Below, in pieces: positions 38,282-47,659 of a stretch of 64,000 bases of DNA; the first letter of the stretch is position 1, and each line of letters starts with the position of its first letter. A model generated the notes under the pieces. It ran no database searches. It was given only the letters and a program-made list of their open reading frames with translations, and had not been told where the DNA came from. The DNA is from JABDMH01 sp965222645 (GTDB lineage: Bacteria > Bacteroidota > Bacteroidia > Chitinophagales > Saprospiraceae). The position numbers were made by a program, and so were the translations under genes. The stretch covers positions 4,402,001 through 4,466,000 of the forward strand of contig OZ244968.1 in assembly GCA_965222645.1 (NCBI GenBank). Direction: 5' to 3'.

Positions 38282-39199
38282 ATGAAATTGGGATTTGTAA
38301 GCGCTATTTTACCTGATTTGTCACTGGAAGAGGTTTTGACCGTCGCTAGGGATATTGGTTACGATTGTGTAGAAGTCATGTGCTGGCCGGTTGGCAAAGC
38401 CACAAGGCGATATGCCGGCATTACGCATATTGATGTGGACAGATTAAATAAAAAGACAATTGAACAGATTACTGGTCTGACCAAATCGATAGGTATCGAG
38501 ATCAGTGGATTGGGTTATTATCCCAACGCCTTATCACCGGACAGGGATGAGGCAAAAGCTGCTGCAGATCATATTAAGAAGGTGATAGTGGCAGCTGCAA
38601 AACTTGGACTAAGGAATGTAAATACGTTTATCGGCAGGGATTGGACCAAGAGTGTTGAGGAGAATTGGCCGGTATTTATTAAGACATGGAAGCCAATAAT
38701 TGCCCTGGCCAAAAAAAATAAAATAAAAGTAGGTATAGAAAATTGTCCGATGCTTTTTACCGCAGACGAATGGCCCGGAGGCAAGAATTTAGGGTCTACG
38801 CCTGAAATTTGGTCGGCAATGTTTAGGGATATCAAGAGTAATTATTTTGGATTAAATTACGATCCAAGTCACCTTATATGGCAGCATATGGATTATATCG
38901 AACCTATTAGACGGTTTAGCAATAAATTGTTTCACATCCACGCCAAGGATGCCAGGTTGGATGTCGGCAAGTTAAATCAGGTGGGAATAATGGCGCACCC
39001 AAATAAATACCATACACCTAAGTTGCCGGGAATGGGCGATGTAGACTGGGGAAGATTTTTTTCTCACCTTACCGATGTCGGTTATAAGGGAGCAGTTTGT
39101 GTCGAGGTGGAGGACCGGGCATTTGAAGGATCATTGGAAGACAGAAAGAGATCCCTGATACAATCTCATGGTTATTTGAGGCAGTTTATAAGGGGGTGA
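38282..39199 (+). CDS. sugar phosphate isomerase/epimerase-like TIM-barrel protein
   Basis: A 305-residue xylose-isomerase-like barrel without signal peptide. The metal-ligand pattern is visible: Glu in VGIENCPM, Asp and His in LNYDPSHL, His in FHIHAKDA, and Glu in VCVEVEDRAF. The family interconverts ketoses or inositol derivatives, so a role in sugar catabolism is likely but the substrate is unknown. The next gene encodes a secreted glycoside-hydrolase-like protein after 54 bases, suggesting a shared carbohydrate pathway. The ATG follows an AT-rich leader with an upstream palindrome. Confidence 0.87.
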   Translation: MKLGFVSAILPDLSLEEVLTVARDIGYDCVEVMCWPVGKATRRYAGITHIDVDRLNKKTIEQITGLTKSIGIEISGLGYYPNALSPDRDEAKAAADHIKKVIVAAAKLGLRNVNTFIGRDWTKSVEENWPVFIKTWKPIIALAKKNKIKVGIENCPMLFTADEWPGGKNLGSTPEIWSAMFRDIKSNYFGLNYDPSHLIWQHMDYIEPIRRFSNKLFHIHAKDARLDVGKLNQVGIMAHPNKYHTPKLPGMGDVDWGRFFSHLTDVGYKGAVCVEVEDRAFEGSLEDRKRSLIQSHGYLRQFIRG

Positions 39200-39253
39200 C
39201 TAAGTTCTATTTTTCATCTTCAAACGCGGATTTAATTTTCAACTCACTAAAAA

Positions 39254-41407
39254 ATGATGTATAAATCATATTATCTGCTTTTGATTTGCCTTTTACTCCG
39301 GGCACCCACAGTGTCGTCGCAAGACGACTGGCTCATAGACAACTCCACCTATGTGTCACGGGTTGTTAAAAAAGAAAAAGAAATAACACTCTCGAATGGA
39401 TTGATTAGCAGAACAATAAAATTGTCTCCCAATGCCACCACAATAGCCTTTGATAACCTGATGACAGGAGAATCGATCATTCGCGGCGTTAAACCAGAAG
39501 CTCTATTGACCATAAATGGTAAAAGCTACGAAGTGGGAGGGCTGCAGGGTCAACCCAATTATGCGTTCCTAGATCCTGATTGGATAGATGATCTTGTTGC
39601 GTCGGATTCGGCATTTCAGTTGGAATCGGTAGACGTAGGAGAGACACAAATGCCCTTTGATTGGAAAAGAACAAGACACGTCTCCGGGACTGCGGGCTCC
39701 TGGCCACCAAAAGGTGCTTCTCTGCATATGACATACCAGTTGCCTGAGAAAATCGATCCCTCCCTTCGTGATTTATCTGTTGTGGTGCACTATGAGATTT
39801 ACGATGGCATCCCTGTATTGTGTAAATGGCTGACCATTGAAAATGAAGGAGCTGCTGAAATTGTGATAAACAGCTTTACTTCTGAACTATTAGCTGCGGT
39901 GGAATATAGTATTTCTGTTGATGGTCAAAACACTAATTTGCCTCCTGCTAATATTCATGTGGAAACAGATTATGCATTCAGCAGCATGGAGGCAACGGAT
40001 GCAAACAAGCACGTGGTGCATTGGATTCCAGACCCCCAGTATAAAACGCAGGTAAATTACAAACGCGATAATCCCTGTTTGCTGAAAGTTTCGCCTGAAG
40101 TGGGTCCTGAGAAAATGCTTTCACCCGGAGATTCGCTGCAATCTTTTCGCTGCTTCATTTTACCCTATGACAGCTATGAACGAGAACGACAAGGCCTTGC
40201 GCAAAGAAGGATGTATCGTACTGTTGCTCCCTGGACCACAGAGAATCCACTGATGATGCATGTGAGGTTTGCGGATTGGGAAAGTGTCAAACTTGCGATC
40301 GACCAGGCTGCTGAAGTTGGGTTTGAAATGCTGATCCTTACTTTTGGGAGTGGTTTTAATATTGAGGACAATAGCTCTGAATATTTAGAACAGATGAAGA
40401 AATATTCTGCCTATGCCCGATCGAAAGGATTGGAGATTGGTGGATATTCTCTGCTGGCCTCACGAAGCATTTCTCCGGAGCACGATGTCGTCTATCCTGA
40501 GGGTGAAAAGCCGGTATTTAATCAGTCTCCCTGTATCGGGAGCGAGTGGGGTGCTGGGTATTTGGACAAGCTTTACCATTTTTTTGAAGAGTCGGGATTT
40601 ACCCTGCTGGAGCACGATGGTTCTTATCCGGGTGATATTTGCATTTCCACATCGCACCCGGGCCACAGGGGTTATGATGATTCGAGATGGAATCAGTACA
40701 AAGTTATATCGGATTTCTATAAGTGGTGCCGTAGCAAAGGCATCTATCTCAACATTCCGGACTACTACTATATGACCGGTGGAAATAAATGTGGGATGGG
40801 ATACCGGGAGACGAACTGGAGCTTGCCGCGAGCACAACAAGTGATCCACACCAGGCAAAATATTTATGATGGCACATGGACCAAGACCGGAAGTATGGGA
40901 TGGATGTTTGTGCCCCTTACAGAATATCATGGTGGTGGATCGGCAGCGACGATCGAGCCCCTTGACCAACATCTAGATCATTACGAACAAATGATGATGT
41001 CTAATCTGAGCGCAGGAGCTCAGGCTTGCTACCGGGGTCCGAGATTATATGATACAGAACGTACGAAAGAGATGGTGAAAAATCGCGTGTCATGGTACAA
41101 GAAGCACCGCGATGTTTTAGAAGGTGACCTGATCCATTTACAGCGTGCAGATGGTCGACATCTCGACTATTGGCTCATGGTAAATCCAGACGGTGTGGAG
41201 AAGGGAGCCCTGGTGGTGTTTAATCCCACAAATGCAAATTTGCGAAAAAAGATTAGAGTGCCATTATATTACACCGGCTTGATAGATAAGACACTTGTAT
41301 ACTCTGATCAAGATGAGGGGCAGGAATATCAGCTGGATCGCCATTATGAAATAAATCTGGATGTACAAGTGGATGCCAACAAATGGAGCGTTTATTTCTT
41401 TAAATAG
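39254..41407 (+). CDS. secreted glycoside-hydrolase-like protein (alpha-galactosidase-like barrel)
   Basis: A 717-residue protein with signal peptide ending near TVSSQ. The N-terminal about 300 residues are a beta-rich domain (ITLSNGLISRTIKLSPN, then GAAEIVINSFTSELLAAVEYS) like that preceding GH36-type barrels. The middle forms a barrel with EMLILTFGSGF, LEHDGSYPGD (about residues 451-461, an acidic candidate site) and KGIYLNIPDYYY. A C-terminal strand domain (ALVVFNPTN) ends the chain. I recognise the general alpha-galactosidase layout but not a specific GH family. It probably attacks a plant or algal glycan in the periplasm or outside the cell. Confidence 0.62.
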   Translation: MMYKSYYLLLICLLLRAPTVSSQDDWLIDNSTYVSRVVKKEKEITLSNGLISRTIKLSPNATTIAFDNLMTGESIIRGVKPEALLTINGKSYEVGGLQGQPNYAFLDPDWIDDLVASDSAFQLESVDVGETQMPFDWKRTRHVSGTAGSWPPKGASLHMTYQLPEKIDPSLRDLSVVVHYEIYDGIPVLCKWLTIENEGAAEIVINSFTSELLAAVEYSISVDGQNTNLPPANIHVETDYAFSSMEATDANKHVVHWIPDPQYKTQVNYKRDNPCLLKVSPEVGPEKMLSPGDSLQSFRCFILPYDSYERERQGLAQRRMYRTVAPWTTENPLMMHVRFADWESVKLAIDQAAEVGFEMLILTFGSGFNIEDNSSEYLEQMKKYSAYARSKGLEIGGYSLLASRSISPEHDVVYPEGEKPVFNQSPCIGSEWGAGYLDKLYHFFEESGFTLLEHDGSYPGDICISTSHPGHRGYDDSRWNQYKVISDFYKWCRSKGIYLNIPDYYYMTGGNKCGMGYRETNWSLPRAQQVIHTRQNIYDGTWTKTGSMGWMFVPLTEYHGGGSAATIEPLDQHLDHYEQMMMSNLSAGAQACYRGPRLYDTERTKEMVKNRVSWYKKHRDVLEGDLIHLQRADGRHLDYWLMVNPDGVEKGALVVFNPTNANLRKKIRVPLYYTGLIDKTLVYSDQDEGQEYQLDRHYEINLDVQVDANKWSVYFFK

Positions 41408-41777
41408 GTATCCCCTATGTTGAATTCCGGCATCTATGCCATAAGATTTATTTTTTCGAATTACGGAAATCTCAAATTATATTCGATAAGTGCTCGTCGC
41501 CATCCTTCTGTTTCGATTATCTTCACAATTTCCTTTGAAATTTTTTCTTGGAGTTCCAGCTGGCCGTTGCTAAATGCCCAGGAATACTGTTGGGGATTAA
41601 ATCGAATTTTTACTGGGAACGATATCGGAACTGATTATTTTCCCTCATCCGTTTAATGCATTTATTGGTTTTGGCAAATGTATCGAACTTTACATTCGGA
41701 TATCTTTTACAGCAGAAGAAACATAAATTAGTTATTGTTAGAATGATACTATAAAATGGAAGCAGACAATCAGTTTT
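41408..41777. other. intergenic region between convergent genes, with a possible gene remnant
   Basis: These 370 bases lie between the GH-like gene and the YraN gene. The minus strand is open for 58 codons (41461-41634) with a protein-like reading (FPVKIRFNPQQYSWAF, then WRRALIEYNLRF), but it has no ATG, GTG or TTG start near its beginning. It could be the tail of a decayed gene. No terminator was identified. Confidence 0.3.
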
Positions 41778-42140
41778 TCACAGCCCTTTAAAGAAAGCAT
41801 CTTCAAAATGCGTTATTTCAGGATTGTCATTTTTTATTAAGATACCAATGATATCAAATCTCAGTTCTCCATCAAAACCATGTATGGAAATATAATCTTG
41901 AGCAGCTGTAGTTATTAAATCAATTTTCTTTGAGTCAACAAAAGAAGCTGGAGGACCATAATAATCAGATGACCTGGTTTTCACTTCTATAAATACCAGT
42001 TCGTTCCCATGCTTGGCAATAATATCTATCTCAGCTTTACCGGACCTCCAATTTAACTCCACAATTTTGTACCCCTTTTGTGTCAAATACTCCACAGCTA
42101 TTTGTTCGCCTAAATTTCCGATCTCATGTTGTACAGTCAT
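41778..42140 (-). CDS. YraN family (UPF0102) endonuclease-fold protein
   Basis: A 120-residue protein of the typical family length. Motifs are GNLGEQIAVEYL at the start, the nuclease-like acidic core GKAEIDIIAKHGNELVFIEVKTRS (residue Glu with Asp and Glu-x-Lys), and a terminal strand FDIIGI. The fold resembles Holliday-junction resolvases and restriction nucleases, but the cellular role is not established. It is divergent from pgi across 77 bases. Confidence 0.92.
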   Translation of the reverse strand: MTVQHEIGNLGEQIAVEYLTQKGYKIVELNWRSGKAEIDIIAKHGNELVFIEVKTRSSDYYGPPASFVDSKKIDLITTAAQDYISIHGFDGELRFDIIGILIKNDNPEITHFEDAFFKGL

Positions 42141-42189
42141 GGTCCTTCAATATAGGAGAAAAGTAATAGTCAATTGAGAAATGTTCTGT

Positions 42190-42197
42190 TATTTTTG
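42190..42197 (+). promoter_or_regulatory. TAnnTTTG-type promoter element before pgi
   Basis: TATTTTTG fits the Bacteroidota -7 box and lies 20 bases before the pgi ATG, giving a very short leader. A TTG at 42174-42176 is nearer than the usual 19 to 21 bases. Tentative. Confidence 0.38.
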
Positions 42198-42217
42198 CCG
42201 CAAATAAGTTTGCCAAG

Positions 42218-43873
42218 ATGTCAGAAACACTGTTAAAAATTGATCCCACTAAAACTGGTGTGTGGAGTGATCTGAAGACCAAGGCTCTTGACATTCGGGA
42301 GCTATCCTTGTGTGAAGAGTTTGGAAGGGACACGGCAAGGGCAGATCGGTTTTCGGTAACGTTTGGAGACCTTCATCTTGACTTCTCAAAAAATTTGATT
42401 GATGAGGAGGTTTTTCAAATGCTTTTGACGCTGGCTGATCGAGTTCTTTTGGAGGATGCAATGCAAAAGTTGAAATCGGGAGCGATGATCAATGAGACAG
42501 AAAGTCGGGCGGTGGGTCACATGGCTCTACGGGCACCCAAAGGTGCGGCCTCAATTGTCCGGGGTGAAGATGTGAGCGGAATCGTGCATTGTGTTTTGGA
42601 CAGGATGAAGGATTTTGTGCGATCTCTCGACACCACCTGGGTTGGATTTGACGGGAGGAGGATTACTGATGTCGTGAATATCGGGATAGGAGGCTCGGAC
42701 CTCGGTCCCTTGATGGTTGTCGAAGCACTCAAACCATATCAGGTAAGCTCGAGAAGGGTTCATTTTATTTCCAATGTAGATGGCGCACATATCAGTCAGC
42801 TCCTGCCTGATTTAGACCGGGGGACAACCCTTTTTATTGTCGCATCAAAGTCATTTACGACCATCGAAACCATGACAAATGCCCATACAGCCCGGAGTTG
42901 GTTTTTAGAAAAGGGAAAGGATGCCGACATTGCCAAACATTTTGTTGCGGTCTCGACTAATGTGACGGCAGTTGAGCAGTTTGGAATAGACCCTGCCCAT
43001 GTATTCGAATTTTGGGACTGGGTAGGTGGTCGCTATTCTTTGTGTTCTGCCATCGGCCTGAGCATAATGGCGGCTGTCGGAGTTGACCATTTTTCGCAGT
43101 TGCTGGCAGGGATGCACAGCATGGATAGGCATTTCATTGAGTCAAAAAATGAGGAGAATATCCCGTTGATTCTTGCACTCCTGGGTATCTGGTATACAAA
43201 TTTTTTAGGTGCTCAGTCAGAAGCCGTTCTTCCCTACAGTCAAAACTTGCAACACTTGCCGGCGTATTTGCAACAAGCCAGCATGGAAAGCAACGGAAAA
43301 TCCGTAGATCGATCCGGCAATAAAATCAGTTATAAGACCGGAGCCATCTTGTGGGGTGGATCTGGCACCAATAGTCAACATTCGTTTTTTCAACTTTTAC
43401 ATCAGGGCACACATTTGATTCCATGTGATTTTATTTGTGTAGCAAATGCGATGCATAATCTCAACCATCATCACGATTTACTGCTTGCCAATGCCATTGC
43501 TCAATGTGAAGCATTAATGAAAGGAAAAACAGAGGAAGAGGCTAGAAACGAATTAATAGAAAGTGGAGTTTCTGAGGAGAAAGCCGCTGCCTTGATTCCA
43601 TATAAGATTTTTGAAGGCAATAGACCGAGCAATATGATTGTATTAAAAAGGTTAAATCCTTTCAATCTTGGTACACTTATCGCTTTATATGAGCACAAAA
43701 TATTTGTGCAGGGTTATATCTGGAATATTTTTAGTTATGATCAATTTGGCGTTGAGCTCGGCAAGCAACTGGCAAATGAGATAACTCCTGAAATTCGGGG
43801 TGAATCGATGCCTGAAAGACATGACGGATCTACAAATGACCTGATTAAGTTAGTTAAGTCATGGAGGGATTAG
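42218..43873 (+). CDS. pgi: glucose-6-phosphate isomerase
   Basis: A 551-residue enzyme interconverting glucose-6-P and fructose-6-P in glycolysis. Signature stretches are VNIGIGGSDLGPLMV (phosphate-binding), FEFWDWVGGRYSLCSA (family signature), NGKSVDR and the C-terminal GVELGKQLANEI. Length is normal for the family. The start at ATG 42218 follows a TAnnTTTG box. The manA gene lies 82 bases downstream, so fructose-6-P made here can go to mannose-6-P for GDP-sugars of the surface polysaccharide. Confidence 0.96.
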   Translation: MSETLLKIDPTKTGVWSDLKTKALDIRELSLCEEFGRDTARADRFSVTFGDLHLDFSKNLIDEEVFQMLLTLADRVLLEDAMQKLKSGAMINETESRAVGHMALRAPKGAASIVRGEDVSGIVHCVLDRMKDFVRSLDTTWVGFDGRRITDVVNIGIGGSDLGPLMVVEALKPYQVSSRRVHFISNVDGAHISQLLPDLDRGTTLFIVASKSFTTIETMTNAHTARSWFLEKGKDADIAKHFVAVSTNVTAVEQFGIDPAHVFEFWDWVGGRYSLCSAIGLSIMAAVGVDHFSQLLAGMHSMDRHFIESKNEENIPLILALLGIWYTNFLGAQSEAVLPYSQNLQHLPAYLQQASMESNGKSVDRSGNKISYKTGAILWGGSGTNSQHSFFQLLHQGTHLIPCDFICVANAMHNLNHHHDLLLANAIAQCEALMKGKTEEEARNELIESGVSEEKAAALIPYKIFEGNRPSNMIVLKRLNPFNLGTLIALYEHKIFVQGYIWNIFSYDQFGVELGKQLANEITPEIRGESMPERHDGSTNDLIKLVKSWRD

Positions 43874-43955
43874 AAGTGAATTCATGATATTGTGATGATA
43901 CGGAAGGTGACGGCTATATTTTAATTATACCGAAAAAGAAAATGCGGAATTTCGT

Positions 43956-45089
43956 TTGAAAAAGATTAAGGGTACATTTAAAAATTATAAGTGGGGTGGT
44001 TTTACATTTATTCCACATTTGTTTTCGATGCATAATTCGGATACTCCTTATGCTGAGTACTGGTTAGGTACGCATCCGGACGGGATGAGCACAATGGAGA
44101 ATGACGGAAGTGAGTTGCTTGCATTATTGGACAACATACTACTTCCATTTTTGCTAAAAATACTGGATGTCAGAGATATGCTGAGTATACAGGTACACCC
44201 ATCCAGGGAAGAAGCCGAACGGGGATTTGACAATGAAGAGAAAGAAGGAATTCCGAGAAATGCACCACACAGAGTATTTAAAGATCCAAATCATAAACCA
44301 GAACTTATGGTTGCTTTATCTGAATTCTGGTTGCTTCAGGGCTTCAAAAATGATATAGACCTCAAAAAGACTTTTGAGTCTACCCCGGAACTTGGATTGT
44401 TGCAGGATTATTACAACCTCCACGGCTTGCAGGAGTTGTATTTTCACATAATGTCCTTGCCACAGGAAGGAGTAAATGAGATTCTGAAGCCGCTTGGTGC
44501 TCGCATAAAGCCTTTATATGAATCCGGAAAGCTGAAAAAAGACAGTCCTGATTTTTGGGCTGCAAGAGCATATTTTACGTTTAATAAAAAGGGATTTTGC
44601 GATCGAGGTATATTCTCCATTTATCTTATGAATTTAATCAGACTCGAAAAAGGAGAAGGGATATTTCAGTCACCCGGAGTACTGCATGCATATTTGGAAG
44701 GTCAAAATATAGAATGCATGGCAGCCTCCGATAATGTGCTGCGCGGAGGTCTTACCATAAAACACATTGATGTACATCAGCTCATCAATTTACTTGACTT
44801 TTCGAGAGGTCATTCAGATAAAATTTTTGCTCGGACAAATGACAATATCACCTGGAGTTACGAGGTGCCTGTAGATGATTTTGTACTCCAGCGCAGATCA
44901 GCTGGTGGCATATTTAGAGCTGATATGCAGACGATAATCCTGAATCTTGGAGATGCAGTACATCTACAAAACGAAGAGGGGGATAACTTACTTGACAGGG
45001 GAGAAGCTGCCATTGTATGGCCGGGAGAGGAGATGACTATCCGGCCACAGGACACTTGTGATCTCTTTGTGGCTTTTTCAAAGTGTTAG
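43956..45089 (+). CDS. manA: mannose-6-phosphate isomerase, type I
   Basis: A 377-residue zinc enzyme converting fructose-6-P to mannose-6-P. The type I pattern is present: SIQVHPSREEAERGF (Gln and His zinc ligands), HKPELMVALSEF (Glu ligand) and SPGVLHAYLEG (His ligand) before the beta domain. The start is TTG 43956; no in-frame ATG or GTG exists between the upstream stop and the conserved N-terminus (GTFKNYKWGG). It is in the same direction as pgi. It is convergent with the acyl-CoA oxidase-like gene 15 bases further. Confidence 0.92.
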   Translation: MKKIKGTFKNYKWGGFTFIPHLFSMHNSDTPYAEYWLGTHPDGMSTMENDGSELLALLDNILLPFLLKILDVRDMLSIQVHPSREEAERGFDNEEKEGIPRNAPHRVFKDPNHKPELMVALSEFWLLQGFKNDIDLKKTFESTPELGLLQDYYNLHGLQELYFHIMSLPQEGVNEILKPLGARIKPLYESGKLKKDSPDFWAARAYFTFNKKGFCDRGIFSIYLMNLIRLEKGEGIFQSPGVLHAYLEGQNIECMAASDNVLRGGLTIKHIDVHQLINLLDFSRGHSDKIFARTNDNITWSYEVPVDDFVLQRRSAGGIFRADMQTIILNLGDAVHLQNEEGDNLLDRGEAAIVWPGEEMTIRPQDTCDLFVAFSKC

Positions 45090-45104
45090 GCGATCTAAAT
45101 AATA

Positions 45105-47396
45105 TTATGAAATGGCAATAGGTGCACCCAAGAGAGAATTGGGGATACCGAACGCATCCACAATTACCTGACAGTTTTGCCGTACACTGGCACAAGTGCG
45201 ATCTACCATGCGCCTTATGGCTTTGGTTTTGCTATATTCCAAATAATCCTGCTCCAGGTACCAACCTTTATTTTTCTCTATGGTGTGCAGAGCATACAAA
45301 AGATATAAATCTGTAAGAATTGTGTTTTCCAGGCCGTGATCGATAGTTGATAATTTTGCCTGAAACTCTTCCAGAATGATTAATTCGGTATATGCCCTTG
45401 CCAATTCGATCATATGGTTTTGTGTTCGTAAAAAGACATCGTAAGGCGTGATTCTTTTTCTGAACATACTTTGTACCCGGCTACCCAACGAAAAAAGTAA
45501 TTTTCGCTCCCGGTACTTAAATGCGTGCAAATGGAAGGCAGGGTCTTTGAGATGATCTGCATCCGTTTTTCGCTTGTAGATAGGATTTAATTTAAGAGCC
45601 GAATCACTCATTTGGGTCCTCAAATACCTGACTATCCCCAGAAATCCGGCATCGTTAAATTCGTTCTTGAACCTTGACAGTAGTCCTTTGGCAACCAGCT
45701 GGAGCAAAACAGTATTATCACCTTCGAAAGTGGTGAAGATATCTGAGTCGGCCTTTAGATCAGCCAGTCTATTTTCCATCAAGTAGCCTTTGCCTCCACA
45801 GGCTTCCCGGCATTCCTGCACAGAAGAAGTCGTCATTGCTGTGGCATATACTTTTAGGGCTGCTGCCTGAGTTTCGATAATACGTAAATCACCATCCTGA
45901 CGTTGATCGTATCGCTTTATGAGTGCATGGAGAGCAAAATCACATGCGACAGTGGCTGCCAGATACGGCAGAAGCCGTCGCTGATGGGATGGATAATCCA
46001 TAATTAACATGTCCACGGGATCTCCATCTGCACCAAATTGCCTTCTTTGCAACCCGTATTTTATCGCTATAGTCAAGGCCGATTTAGATGCATTCAGGGC
46101 TCCTTTAGCAACACAAAGACGTCCACCCACCAAAGTGCCCACCATTGTGAAGAATCGCTTGGATGGTTTGGAGATTGAGCTTTCGTACTCACCATTTTCT
46201 CTGATGTTCCCATATTTATTTAAAAGATTTTCGCGGGGAACTTTGACATGATCAAACCATATTCGGCCGTTGTCAATTCCATTAAGACCTAATTTGTATC
46301 CGTTATCCTCGATCCTGATACCGGGCAACAGTTTGTGGTCCTTATCACGCAGTGGGACAAGTATTGCATGGACCCCTTTGCTGTCACCATTGATGATCAG
46401 CTGCGCAAAAACGGTTGCCATCCTCCCGTGCAACGCATTTCCTATAAATTCTTTACCAGCGCTTTCCGTAGGACTGTGCACATCTATCAGGCCTGTCGTA
46501 TGGTCATAGGTTGCCGTAGTTTCCAAATCTCTGACATTTGATCCATGTCCGGTTTCGGTCATCGCAAAGCATCCCAATAGCCTGCCTGCACCAATATCCA
46601 GAAGGTACTTGTTGTGATGGTGAGCAGTGCCAAGGTGATGTACACTTCCCCCAAAAAGGCCAAATTGAACACCAAACTTTACGGCCAGACTCATATCGAG
46701 TTGTGCCATGATTTCGAATATGCTTGCGTAATTCGTGATATGACCCTCACCGCCGTACTCCGCGGGATACCCTATGGCTCCATAACCCTGATCAGCGAGC
46801 AACTTCACCCATTCCAGTATTTTGGCCCTGTGATCGTCTTTGTCCCGGAAAAGTTTGCGCTCGAATGCCGGATCGGTCAACAGCTTTCTCATTCTCTCTT
46901 TTACCGGATGACTATCATCTTCTAAAATGACTTGAAGAGCCTTACTTAGATTCTCGTCGGGTGGTGAAGAGACAGTCTTTCCCGAAAGGGCTCGAAACTT
47001 TGAAGGCGGTGGCACATGCAGTTTCTCCTGAAGGGTATCCAGCGATGCCCTAATTACACTGGTGTCGACAGGCGCATGCCCCACCTGAGCTTTTTCCGAC
47101 ATTGCTATACCCAGCTCTACGATGGAGTCTGTATGCTTGAAGTCCACATTCTTATCAGTATCCTTCATCAGCTGCATCCATTCCTTGAAGGTCTGCTCAT
47201 CCGGCCATTCGGAAGGATCAGCCCATTTCAGAAGAAGATCTTTTTCCTCATCCTTGAGGTAGCCGGCTTTGTTGATTTCTCTTTTAATGATCTTCACCTC
47301 GCTGGGGCTCAAAAGTCCATCTGCCCATGCGACGTACAGCAAGGGAATAAAACTCTTCACTGCAGGAGAGTAGGTTTGTAAGTCAGTAGAATGCAT
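45105..47396 (-). CDS. acyl-CoA oxidase-like flavoenzyme with extra N-terminal domain
   Basis: A 763-residue protein whose core matches peroxisomal-type acyl-CoA oxidases more than short acyl-CoA dehydrogenases. It has CFAMTETGHGSNVRDLETTA (FAD/substrate loop), CGGKGYL, and FTTFEGDNTVLLQ with the presumed catalytic base Glu558, plus an ACOX-type helical C-terminus. In bacteria the electrons may go to oxygen or an acceptor, which sequence does not settle. The first about 75 residues (LLYVAWADGLLSPSEVKIIKR) look like a TerB-type helical domain, which ordinary acyl-CoA oxidases lack. Role: first step of fatty acid beta-oxidation. A terminator-like hairpin lies in its 5' leader. Confidence 0.85.
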   Translation of the reverse strand: MHSTDLQTYSPAVKSFIPLLYVAWADGLLSPSEVKIIKREINKAGYLKDEEKDLLLKWADPSEWPDEQTFKEWMQLMKDTDKNVDFKHTDSIVELGIAMSEKAQVGHAPVDTSVIRASLDTLQEKLHVPPPSKFRALSGKTVSSPPDENLSKALQVILEDDSHPVKERMRKLLTDPAFERKLFRDKDDHRAKILEWVKLLADQGYGAIGYPAEYGGEGHITNYASIFEIMAQLDMSLAVKFGVQFGLFGGSVHHLGTAHHHNKYLLDIGAGRLLGCFAMTETGHGSNVRDLETTATYDHTTGLIDVHSPTESAGKEFIGNALHGRMATVFAQLIINGDSKGVHAILVPLRDKDHKLLPGIRIEDNGYKLGLNGIDNGRIWFDHVKVPRENLLNKYGNIRENGEYESSISKPSKRFFTMVGTLVGGRLCVAKGALNASKSALTIAIKYGLQRRQFGADGDPVDMLIMDYPSHQRRLLPYLAATVACDFALHALIKRYDQRQDGDLRIIETQAAALKVYATAMTTSSVQECREACGGKGYLMENRLADLKADSDIFTTFEGDNTVLLQLVAKGLLSRFKNEFNDAGFLGIVRYLRTQMSDSALKLNPIYKRKTDADHLKDPAFHLHAFKYRERKLLFSLGSRVQSMFRKRITPYDVFLRTQNHMIELARAYTELIILEEFQAKLSTIDHGLENTILTDLYLLYALHTIEKNKGWYLEQDYLEYSKTKAIRRMVDRTCASVRQNCQVIVDAFGIPNSLLGAPIAIS

Positions 47397-47432
47397 GAAG
47401 GTTACCTTTTTTCGACCTTCAGCAAGGTAATT

Positions 47433-47469
47433 AAAAAAAAACCGGGTGCAGCAACTTGACTACGCCCGG
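47433..47469 (-). terminator. rho-independent terminator-like hairpin in the acyl-CoA oxidase leader
   Basis: On the minus strand the arms CCGGGCGTAG (47469-47460) and CTGCACCCGG (47451-47442) pair with one mismatch and one G-U around an 8-base loop. They are followed at once by nine T (47441-47433). It lies 36 bases before the start of the minus-strand gene it precedes, which is the position of an attenuator rather than of an end-of-operon terminator. Confidence 0.55.
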
Positions 47470-47516
47470 CTCAGGTTAATCGGGGAAAAATCCTCGCATT
47501 CCTGTTTTCGGAGCAT
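47460..47516 (-). CDS. possible 18-residue leader peptide before the attenuator hairpin
   Basis: ATG at 47516 opens a frame reading MLRKQECEDFSPINLSRA, whose TAG stop lies inside the 5' arm of the hairpin at 47442-47469. A ribosome at the stop would cover that arm and could stop the terminator forming. This is the usual geometry of translational attenuation. The peptide is too short for statistical support, and no enriched amino acid points to a signal. Confidence 0.3.
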   Translation of the reverse strand: MLRKQECEDFSPINLSRA

Positions 47517-47659
47517 TAGGATTTTTGGTTCAAGGTAGTGACCTCATTATTCTTTCATTACTGCCGTTACAAATTTGGTACCACCACACTCGGGAGAACT
47601 GCACGATGTGCTATTTTTTTATCATTTTGTCGCGCATAGGCATCAAACTTTGAAAATTC

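Noticed and set aside
41417..41656. 79-codon plus-strand frame after the GH-like gene
   Set aside because: No recognisable motif and atypical composition; treated as chance.
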